A stretch of 51,729 nucleotides of DNA from Lindgomyces ingoldianus (lineage: Eukaryota > Ascomycota > Dothideomycetes > Pleosporales > Lindgomycetaceae): NCBI RefSeq assembly GCF_010093535.1, contig NW_022985187.1:177277-229005 (forward strand), in the 5' to 3' direction. The notes beneath the pieces are model-generated. The model was given only the letters and a program-made list of their open reading frames with translations. It did no database searches and was not told the DNA's origin. A program made the translations under genes and the position numbers. Of this stretch, positions 42,896 through 51,729 are shown in pieces; the first letter of the stretch is position 1; every line of letters begins with the position of its first letter.

Positions 42896-45005
42896 ATGAG
42901 TGACGAAGTCTATGAGGGTGCCATTGGCATCGATCTTGGTGCGTCGTAAACCAAACAAGAATCCTCTGAAGGCCCGCTAACATTATACTATAGGCACTAC
43001 CTACTCCTGCGTTGCCAACTATGAGGGCACCAATGTCGAGATCAGTACGCAGCAGCCTCCTCAAAGCGATTGATACACACAAGATCTAACCATTTTCTTG
43101 CGCAGTTGCCAACGAGCAGGGGAGCTTCACTACTCCCTCGTTCGTATCCTTCACCGCCGAGGAGCGCCTCATCGGTGAAGCCGCAAAGAATCAGGCTGCT
43201 ATGAACCCTGAAAACACCATCTTCGATATCAAGTGAGATACTCCTTGAATCTCATGCTATCAACTTGCTGACTTTGCAGGCGATTAATTGGCCGCCGGTT
43301 CGACGACGACACCGTCAAGAAGGATATCCAGTCGTGGCCCTTCAAGGTCATTGATCAGGGCGGAAGCCCCATGGTCGAGGTCGAGTACTTGGGCGAGACT
43401 AAAGTTTTCTCCCCCCAGGAGATTTCTGCTATGGTTCTTGGCAAGGTAGGAAAGCTTTCAACCTAGTCGAGACCTCTAGCTAACACATTTGCAGATGAAG
43501 GAAGTTGCTGAAGTGAAGCTCGGCAAGAAGGTTGAGAAGGCGGTTGTTACTGTCCCGGCTTACTTCAATGACAACCAGCGACAAGCCACCAAGGACGCAG
43601 GTGCCATCGCCGGTCTTAACGTCCTTCGTATTATCAACGAGCCTACCGCCGCTGCTATCGCATATGGTCTTGGATCTGGCAAGTCTGAGAAGGAGAGGAA
43701 TGTTCTCATCTACGACTTGGGAGGTGGTACTTTCGATGTCTCCCTGTTGCACATCCAAGGAGGCGTCTTCACCGTGAAGGCCACCGCTGGTGACACTCAC
43801 TTGGGTGGTCAAGATTTTGACACCAATCTGCTTGACCATTTCAAGAAAGAGTTCACGAAGAAGACCAAGAAGGATATTTCAGGAGATGCGCGGGCCCTGC
43901 GTCGTCTGCGGACAGCATGCGAGCGTGCCAAGCGAACGCTTTCAAACGCCACTCAAACCACCGTAGAGATCGATTCGCTGTTCGATGGCGAGGATTTCGC
44001 TTCCAACATCACCCGTGCCCGTTTCGAGGATTTGAACGCCAAGGCTTTCAATGGCACTCTCCAGCCTGTTGAGCAGGTCTTGAAGGACGCCGGCCTTGAC
44101 AAGGGCAAAGTTGACGAGATTGTATTGGTTGGTGGTTCTACCCGTATCCCCAGGATACAGAAGCTACTCAGCGATTTCTTCAACGGCAAGAAGCTGGAGA
44201 AGAGCATCAACCCTGATGAGGCCGTTGCCTACGGTGCCGCTGTTCAGGCTGGTATCCTATCTGGTAAGGCTACTTCGGCCGATACTGCAGATCTTCTCCT
44301 TCTCGATGTCGTTCCCCTCTCCCTTGGTGTTGCCATGGAGGGCAATATCTTCGCTCCGGTCGTTCCCCGGGGCCAGACTGTCCCTACCATCAAGAAGCGA
44401 ACATTCACAACCGTTGCCGACAACCAGCAGACCGTTCAGTTTCCTGTGTTCCAGGGCGAACGTGTCAACTGCGAGGACAACACTTCCCTTGGTGAATTCA
44501 CTCTTGCACCTATCCCACCTATGAAGGCTGGTGATGCTGTTCTCGAGGTCGTCTTCGAGGTTGATGTCAACGGCATCCTCAAGGTCACTGCTACCGAGAA
44601 GACCTCTGGTCGCAGCGCTAACATTACCATCTCTAACTCTGTTGGCAAGCTTTCATCCACTGAGATTGAGACTATGATCAACGGTAAGCATTCCAAACCC
44701 ATCTTCTACATCAGCGCTATTCTGACAACCCTTTAGATGCTGCCAAGTTCAAGTCCAGTGACGAGGCCTTCAGTAAGAAGTTCGAGTCCAGGCAACAACT
44801 CGAATCCTATATCTCACGTGTTGAGGAAATGGTCTCCGACCCTACTTCTGTCATCAGGCTCAAGCGTGGTCAGAAGGAGAAGATCGAGTCCGCTCTCAGT
44901 GACGCCATGGCCCAGCTCGAAATCGAGGACGCCGGTGCCGATGATCTGAAGAAGAAGGAGTTGGCTCTGAAGAGAATTGTCACCAAGGCATTCTCTACCC
45001 GCTAA
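42896..45005 (+). CDS. SSB1: Ribosome-associated Hsp70, Ssb type (614 aa)
   Basis: Cytosolic Hsp70 that binds nascent chains at the ribosome with the RAC co-chaperone. Exons 42896-42938, 42994-43044, 43106-43232, 43280-43445, 43495-44683 and 44737-45005 give 615 codons. The nucleotide-binding domain has [39 protein letters not shown] and [20 protein letters not shown]. The substrate-binding domain contains [14 protein letters not shown]. The start [20 protein letters not shown] and the C-terminus KAFSTR without an EEVD motif mark it as Ssb rather than Ssa type. Four early short introns are usual for fungal SSB genes. Confidence 0.97.
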
Positions 45006-46575
45006 GCGCAGTATTGGGATTAGTTTGAGTGCGAGATCGCAGCAAATGCAGAGTATGTCATGCGTGTGTTCGAGTGTGTGCTGTGGTGGAGAGGATGCTG
45101 CAAGCTGCTGCGAGCTGCGAATATCCCTTTTTGCGGCATTTTTAATAGACCGGTGTTGTCCTCCTCTTCCTTTTCTCTTTTTCTCCCTTCCCTTTTTCCT
45201 CTGACGTCTGATCACGAATTCCGGATTCGGTGGCTGGGAATCGTACCTGCAAAGGATGGATGGAAAAGTTATGAAGCTGTGTGTCTGTGTGTGTCTGTGT
45301 GTATCTGGTACTTTACGTCGGTGATGCCCCCCCTATTGACTCATTGATTGACTGATGTGACGGCCATGGGTCTGGCTCTCTAAGTTATGGGTTGGCGCTG
45401 TTTGTGTGTATTAGGAGAAGAGCATAAAATGGGATAAAAATTGAATCAATTGGAAGATGTGCGTTTTCTACCCAGTACGAATTGACATTTATTGCGAAAT
45501 GATACATGCTTGATAACCTCAGTCAGACAGGACAGAGTAATGAGTCCGTGATTCTACAAAAGTGACCGCGATAGCCCCGAGATCGCGTTCGCGTTCGCTC
45601 CTTCCAAGGTTCCTACCACCACTCCGACAGCCATTCCGTCACATCACATAACAACACGACACATCCGCAACATCGATCTTCCCTGCATTCGACTCAGTCA
45701 ATATTGACAATCTACATGCCTTGCCGAGAGTGCCTCTATCTATCTTTAGAGTCGTATTTGCGAGATGCACCACTCGGATATTGAATTGGATGTTGGACAT
45801 CCGAGATTAGGGGGAAATGAGGATGAAAAGGCTGATATAAGAGACGTGCTAGCAGCGTGTGGCGCTTTTGGTTTATCTAACTGCTGAACTAACCATTCTT
45901 TGATATTCCAGGGCCTATGGTTGTATTGTATTTCGACAAGCAAATCTGTTGCTGTTTGGACTAGAAGAGTCTAGGGAAGGAGAGGGAGAAAGAGGAAGTT
46001 CGACTTCCAACTTGGCATCAGATTCAAAGGACAACTCCGCACCCAGCAGCCAAATGGCCTCCGACCACTCACTCGTCAGGCCTCCACTTATGTATTTTAC
46101 CCCAGAATAGTTAACCTCCGACTCCAACGTCCGACACCTCGCGGAATTCCCCAGATTTTGGGTTTCCGATTCCACGGATCCGTGTCAAACCCCACTCCTG
46201 GCTCGCAGATGGGATGGAATGGAAGGTTGCATGCATGCGCCGGCCATCCGTTAGTATAGCGGAGTGAAGCAGATCGGTGGAGACGTCTTGTCATTAACCG
46301 GCAAAGTACCGATTCTCTTAGGAGTTAATGCTAGCGGCTTCGGTTTGGGGTTGGCTTGGAGGAAGAGAATAGGTTCCAGGATTTACGGGATGGCCGGAGC
46401 ATGCTGAGGTATATAAGGCTATGTGAGCCCTTGGTGTCGTGATCTGATCATCAGGGGTTTGGGTCTGCATCTGCATCTTCCACCTGCATTTCCACCTGCA
46501 TCTGCAACTACTATTCTCCCTTGCTTTCAATTATTCCCCCATTCTTACTGTTCTGTACTGTGCCGGCATCCCGAG
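45006..46575. other. 1.57-kb intergenic with GT repeat
   Basis: The SSB 3' flank has a GT-rich microsatellite at about 45278-45307 and a short C run near 45327. No gene is seen; open frames are short and overlap on both strands. The right part is the promoter of the MFS gene, with a TATA-like element at 46410-46416. Confidence 0.6.
46410..46416 (+). promoter_or_regulatory. TATA-like element before the MFS gene
   Basis: TATATAA lies 160 bp upstream of the MFS start codon and is followed by pyrimidine-rich sequence (46470-46550), a usual arrangement for a regulated fungal promoter. Confidence 0.5.
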
Positions 46576-48988
46576 ATGACGGCTTCAATCAATGATGTCG
46601 GTATTTTGGAAGAGAAGGAATCTGCGAAAGCTGTGCAGGTCGAAGATGTAGGAGACGTGTCCATGAGGTATGAACCCGCCGAACTGGAGCCTAGGATGAA
46701 TTTGCAGACGATCTTGGCTTTTATGGTAGGTTGGGTTGGGTATGCTTAGATGGAACACATTCCCTTCTCGGACAACCCCCTCGAAGACATTCTTACACAA
46801 TCTATTGACCACTCCTGCACACTGTTGTCGTGTCCCCACCCCTACCTGTCTCACTGTCGCTAGAGAGTTATTCTAGGTAAGAAAGCTGATTGGAGCAGGC
46901 CCTGGCATCTCAATATAACGCCTACGTCCTAACCCTTTTGATTCCATCAACAACACTGAATTATATTAACGCCGATCTGGGTCCAAATCCAAACTACACC
47001 TGGATCACGGTATCTTGGGTACACCGCTCCGACTCCGGTTCTACATCCTCTTGTGTACCGTACTAACCTCCTCTAGACCCTATGCGCGTCGTTCGTTATC
47101 TCCATCAGTGGGCGTCTATCAGGTTCATATTCCCCATAAACTCCTCGGACTCATGTTAATTTCCTCCAGACATCTTCGGACGCCGCTACTTCATGATCTG
47201 CGGCGCCTGCATATCCTTCATCGGCACGATCGTCGGCGCCACCGGGAAATCCATCAACCAAATGATCGCCTCGGGCGTTTTATTCGGTCTCGGTTCCGGG
47301 TTCCAGGAAATGGGGTATGCGTGCTGCCAGGAGATTATGCCTAACAAGTATAGGATGTGGGCGGTTGGGATATTCGACTTTTTGGGCGTGGTGAGTCAGT
47401 TGGGGCCATTGGTGGGTTATGCGTTTATTGCGAAGACAGGAATTGGGTGGAGGGGCGCTTATTGGTATAGTGAGTCTGCACCTGGCTAGCCGATGGGATG
47501 GGGGGAGAGGGAAATCGGAGGCTACGAGGATGATGGCTAATGCGTTGGTGTGTCCAGTGTGTGCGTTCCACGGCTTCTTTGCCATAGTGCTCTTCTTTAC
47601 TTATTTTCCGCCTACTTTCCACACCAAGCATAAAAACGATGGTAAGACTCGGCCTCCCACCCTCTCCCCTCTTCTTTTCCGCTCACTACTAACACTTATC
47701 TCCAACAGGAAAAACCAAAACCCAGCTCATCAAAGAAATCGATTACATCGGCCTGCTCCTCTTCATGTCTGGCTGCGTTCTCTTCCTCCTCGGCGTCAAC
47801 TACGGGGGCCGCCAATATCCCTGGAATTCTGCGCACGTCATTGCTCCAATCATCGTTGGAGTGTGTTGTCTTGTTGGACTAGGGTTCTGGGAGGTTTATG
47901 CAAATTTGCCGCAACCTATTATGCCGCCGAGGTTGTTTAGGAAGTGGAGAGAAGTTACCATGATTTACGTGGTTTGTTTTGTGGGGGGCATGTTATATTG
48001 TGAGTAAACTCCTTCTCCCTCCGTGATTTTTGAATTCGGAGGATGCCCGAGCCCGGTTGAGATCCCCAGAAGCTCAATAATCCCACTAACCCTATCTCAG
48101 ACTCCATGAATGTCCTCTGGCCGCGCCAATCCCAACTCCTCTTCACAGGCCCCGACCCCATCATCCGCGGCCTCTACGCCGAGCTCATCCCTCTCGGCTC
48201 CGTAACCTCTGGCCTCCTACTCGCATTCGTGTGCTCTAAGATCGGCCACGAGCGTTGGCAACTCGTTTTCCTGATGTCCATGGAAACTGCCCTCATTGGC
48301 TCGCTGGCAAGTGTGGGGCTAAGTGATCGGATTCAGGCGATTTGTACGTTGGTGTTTTTGAGTATTAGTGTAAGTTTGCCGCAGTTAATGAGTTTTGCCA
48401 TGATTAGTTTAGGGCTAGGGGAGGAGTATAAGGATGATATGTAAGTTCCCTCCTATCTTCCCTTTCCCCTTCCATAGAATTGGATGACTGATGCTTACGG
48501 CTCTGTCGGCAATCGCGAGAAAGATAAGCATTTCAAATGCTAACATTATTCTCCCTAGCGGCTGCGCAGTCGGCCTAGCAGGCACGTTCCGCCTAATGGG
48601 AGGCTCCATCGCAACTGCCATCTATACCGCCATCATTAACAACACCTTCTCGTCCTCCCTACCTGGCGAAGTCTCCCGTGCTGCGCCCGGTTTCTCAAAT
48701 ATGGCCGCTCTCCTCCGCGCCGCAGCCGTGAACTCTGCTGCGGCATACAAAGCGGTCCCAGGGATAACACCAGAGTTGATAGCGGCGGCACAGCTGGCGG
48801 TGAAGAAGGCGTACGTGCACGCCTTTTCGACGACCTATCTTAGTGCATTGGGGTTTGGGGGCGCGGCAATTGTGGCGGCCTTTTTAACGAGGAGTACGGA
48901 TGTCAGCATGAAGAATAGTAAGAGGATTGTGAGGTTGGAGAATGAGAGGAGCAGGAGTGATGAGGAGATTAAGATTGCGGGTGCTTAA
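46576..48988 (+). CDS. TRI12-type MFS efflux transporter (586 aa, 8 exons)
   Basis: Major facilitator of the fungal trichothecene-efflux/siderophore-type (TRI12) family, probably 14 helices. Exons 46576-46725, 46899-47018, 47077-47122, 47170-47469, 47558-47641, 47709-47999, 48101-48440 and 48559-48988 give 587 codons. Recognisable parts: TLNYINADLGPNPNYTWITV; SDIFGRRYFMICGACISFIG (an A-type MFS motif); QEMGYACCQEIMPNKYR; QLIKEIDYIGLLLFMSGCVL; YYSMNVLWPRQSQLLFTGPD; VGLAGTFRLMGGSIATAIYT. The C-terminal tail is charged and cytosolic. The last intron is 118 bp. No biosynthetic genes lie beside it, so the substrate is unknown; drug or toxin export and siderophore transport are both possible. Confidence 0.93.
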
Positions 48989-49249
48989 ACTAATGGGATT
49001 GAGGTGGGGGATTGATGTGGTGGATACCAAGGCAAGGAAGGAAAGGGACTGTCCGGGTAGAATTTGTGGGGTTGATTGCGCTACTAGTATCTACTGTACT
49101 TTGTCACCGAACGTGGCACATAGCAGGGGGGTGATTCAAGGCACTGGTTTGCATCATGTTGAAATTTTGCTTAATTCAAGCAAGAAGTTGAACATTTTAA
49201 ATCCCCCCTAGTTACGTACTTCGATATATGAAAACATCCTATTCAAGGT

Positions 49250-49905
49250 AAACGAGGGCACAGGATCTGAGAACCTCAAACCCACCATCAGTCAGAATCT
49301 CTGAGACTTTCAGCCCAGGATCCTCACACTCCACACCCTCTCCATTCGCCAAATCCTCCAGGTAGAGATACTTCTCCATAACCCTTCTACCATCTCGCCA
49401 GCCCACGTCTCAACCCACCAAAATTTCGCCTTCCCAAACTGCATCTCACTCCTCTAACCCCAGTCATCTATCAGTGTCCATTGCGTCCTCTTCTCGTAAT
49501 CGCCCGCCACAGCCCCCAATCTCTAGACGCTTATGTTTCAATCCCCTCCATAACTGGCACGATCCATCACCACAACATCCCTAAAAATCGGCCGTAATGC
49601 CTCTCTAACATCGAAATGATAAAAGGGAAGCGTATCCCAAGCGTATTTCTCCACATCAGCGTGGTATTCGCGGATGCAGAGGAGACTTGAGTGTATGGCG
49701 TTTGGGTTGAAGAAGGTGAGTCTCAGCGCCGATTTCCCCAGTTCTTTAGGAACTCGGAGAGTGCTGTGAAGGAGTGGGGGCCGAAGTGTGCGGATAGCCA
49801 AATTGTATACTGCCGTTACGCGTCCTATCGGGCAGCGGATGGGAACGGACGACTCAAGGTAGGCGCTGAATCGAGGGTCCGTGGACGGTAGATATCTAAA
49901 TCTAG
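49250..49905 (-). pseudogene. Frameshifted remnant, unknown protein
   Basis: On the minus strand the stretch looks coding but needs frame changes: YLPSTDPRFSAYLESSVPIR (about 49895-49840), then in the next frame IWLSAHFGPHSFTALSEFL (about 49800-49745), then back to FNPNAIHSSLLCIREYHADV and YAWDTLPFYHFDVREAL, ending in VVMDRASY, and further on EMQFGKAKFWWVETWAGEMV (about 49447-49385). I do not recognise the family. The single frame 49801-49538 alone is 87 codons. Confidence 0.4.
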
Positions 49906-51417
49906 TATCTGAAATCTAGGTACTAGGCTCTGTACCGCAAACTGTAAATTTGAATATCGATTTCTTGTTCCCCACACTTGACAGAGATGTTGGAATATCG
50001 GGGATGTGTAAGTTGTGCGTTTGTAAGATGTTAGAACCCATAAGATGATTTCTAGTATTGGTGTGGAAATTTGTGAAGAACCTGTCTCGAATCTGGAAGC
50101 ACGGATCTGAGCATGGGAGTATTATAGCATTAATATTTAGGTTTAGAAATTTCTATTGCTTTTACTAGCTATGAGCCATCGAGATCCGCATATGGGATGG
50201 ACCAGAGTACAGGGATTGCAACGAGAATTTCTTTGATTTTGCTGAGTTGCAGGAGAGTTGCGAGAACCCGGAATAGGAGAGTGAGTTTTCGATGCCGAGG
50301 TTGAGGCTGCGATGTACCTCAGTTTAGGAAATGGAGGAGGAGGGTGAAATGGAGCTGTGATGGGGAAGTGCTGCCATGTCGAATGGGGTTCGGAGTGGGA
50401 GGCAGTTGATGGGACGAGAAGAAGGATAAGCAAGAAGAGATATGTGTTAGAGAGTAGGGATTTGTTAGGAAATCGGGGATGTTGTCGACTCATGATGTCT
50501 AAACTACATATATTGTTGCAGTCTCTAAAAACAAAAGCGACCTGTAGGATAATATTTCGAGAGTGGCTTTCGGTTAAGATGCCGTGCCTAACGAGCTTCT
50601 GCTATTTACATAGGCACTAGCCCTTCGTTATCGTCCTGATCTATTACCTCGTATGCCGTTGACTGTGGCTGGTCGTGTTAGTGTGATGGCCCGTGTATAT
50701 TGTCTAGCCTGAGAGCATGACGAGGGGCTGACTCCACGATTAATGCCCGATGCAGTGTAAGCCCATCCTAGCGATGTAAAGATTTTATAGTTCTCAAGAA
50801 TCCTCTAATAAAATGTCTGGTATATCGGGGAGGTTTTGAACTTCCTGAGGATAATCCTCCTTTCAGACCGGGTTGGACACCGGCGCAGTGGTACAAGACT
50901 AAGCAGCGACTCAGGTCCCAAAACTGTGCGACTTGTATTGCATGACCATTCAGTCTCTCTTAGGAAAATTAAAGCGACTGGTGAAAAGAGCCAAACACGA
51001 AGATAGCATAGGTTGTCCTTGGATAGGCTAGAGCGAGGCAAGATATATGCCTTAAAACTCCAACTACCTTGCATCTTCAGGTGTCGCAGAAGCTAATCCC
51101 GAAAATTAATTTCGGTCCCATTCGTTGGGAGAGAAAAAGGATATGTCGTGCGAGAAGGACGTCGTGACATGGCGACCGACCGACCGATGGTCTTTACCTA
51201 CGAGATGAGTTGTCTATCGTAGATACCGTTTTTACATGTGTACTATATTACTTTCAACGACTTCAGTATTTGAACGACTGCTCGGTGGTGAACGAAATGT
51301 CTCAAATGAATTCATTGAGACAGAAGAAATCGAGCTATTAGGGAGATTTTGTCATGATTCAACAACTGCTAGAAGGTTGACCTCAACGGCTCGTTCGGGC
51401 CACCATCTAAGAGGAGC
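49906..51417. other. 1.5 kb without a confident gene
   Basis: One minus-strand frame (50493-50143, 116 codons) has a strongly hydrophobic stretch (LLSNTYLFLLILLLVPSTAS) that looks like a signal peptide, then a Pro-rich part and four cysteines. It could be a small secreted protein, but lacks any other support. Other frames are short. The rest shows nothing recognisable. Confidence 0.4.
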
Positions 51418-51729
51418 TGTCCGTACGTAAGTACAGCTGTGTCCGTACACGCGTACGGCTGAATTAGGTTGCCTGAAACGTTGGCTATCTGGCCTGTGCG
51501 TTAGGGGCTATGTGTACTTAAGAGCCCTCTTTCTTTGTACAAAGAGAGAGGGCAGTAGTTAATAACAAAAAGATCTTTACCTACTTACTTCTTAGTACAC
51601 CCCTTAGGCGTACGTTTGTTTAATTAAACCTAGGTTAACTAACACTAATTAGTCTGTTAACAGACTGTTTTGCTGCAAAAGCTTAAACCCACCGCGTGCG
51701 TAGCCACGCAGAGAGGGCTCCCTAAGCCT
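51418..51729. mobile_element. Possible LTR or repeat end, cut by the window
   Basis: From a TG at 51418 the sequence changes character: repeated CCGTACG/GTACGT motifs (51421-51460), a TACTTAAGAGCC stretch, a strong hairpin (51523-51553) and AT-rich direct runs. It does not code for anything visible. The style resembles a retrotransposon LTR, but the second end, target duplication and primer-binding site are not in view. Confidence 0.35.
51523..51553. repeat. Hairpin-forming inverted repeat
   Basis: GCCCTCTTTCTTT and AAAGAGAGAGGGC face each other around GTAC, giving a nearly perfect stem of about 13 bp. Confidence 0.8.

Overview
The window is nuclear DNA of a filamentous ascomycete (Pezizomycotina). 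Genes have many short introns of about 48-60 bp with GTRNGY-type donors and CTRAC/CTGAC-type branch sites. The left end carries transposon relics with the strong C-to-T decay expected of repeat-induced point mutation (RIP). The gene set is typically fungal: 2EXR-like proteins, a Dal5-type permease relic, a TRI12-like efflux pump and a TOS1-like wall protein. Leotiomycetes is a plausible class, but that is an inference. Gene models below were spliced by hand; in each case the exon lengths sum to a multiple of three and the protein reads through the junctions.

Left end (1-5043): an AT-rich graveyard. It holds three pieces of one Fot1/pogo-type DNA transposon in alternating orientation. The third piece (1077-2942) has both terminal inverted repeats and a TA duplication, and keeps one reading frame across the transposase although all three catalytic aspartate codons now read Asn. 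A 127-bp TG...CA insertion with a 5-bp target duplication lies inside the first piece and is not RIP-mutated. A minus-strand Ty3/gypsy pol relic (reverse transcriptase to integrase) follows. At about 5043 base composition changes abruptly, and the next thing is a 5'-truncated membrane-protein ORF.

Core (6.8-30.1 kb): dynamin-like GTPase (-), Mpd1-like protein disulfide isomerase (-), VTA1 (+, divergent from the PDI), VPS33 (+), a secreted GH31 glycosidase (+), the SF3b1 splicing factor (+), an RBR-type ubiquitin ligase (+), and two neighbouring genes on the minus strand, one a clear 2EXR-like gene and one 2EXR/F-box-like. VTA1 and VPS33 both serve the endosome-to-vacuole pathway, at ESCRT-III disassembly and HOPS/CORVET tethering.

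Middle (30.1-38.9 kb): a gene-poor stretch with fragments, a decayed allantoate-permease-like pseudogene with an intact 3' part, SDC1 (DPY-30 subunit of Set1C/COMPASS) convergent with RPS13 (uS15, five exons), and a TOS1-like wall protein divergent from RPS13.

Right part (39.5-49 kb): PEX13, a UBE2W-like E2 with a 12-nt exon, the ribosome-associated Hsp70 SSB, and an eight-exon TRI12-type MFS transporter. The last 2.7 kb has no confident gene: one frameshifted minus-strand relic, one doubtful small secreted-protein ORF, and from about 51418 a repeat-like sequence that runs off the window and may be an LTR.

I did not see a clear new multi-gene system. The most interesting signals are the frame-preserving RIP inactivation of the Fot1-like element, the young insertion inside RIP-dead DNA, the 8-nt and 12-nt coding exons, the HGEL terminus of the PDI, and a 7-bp tandem repeat just upstream of the RPS13 start.
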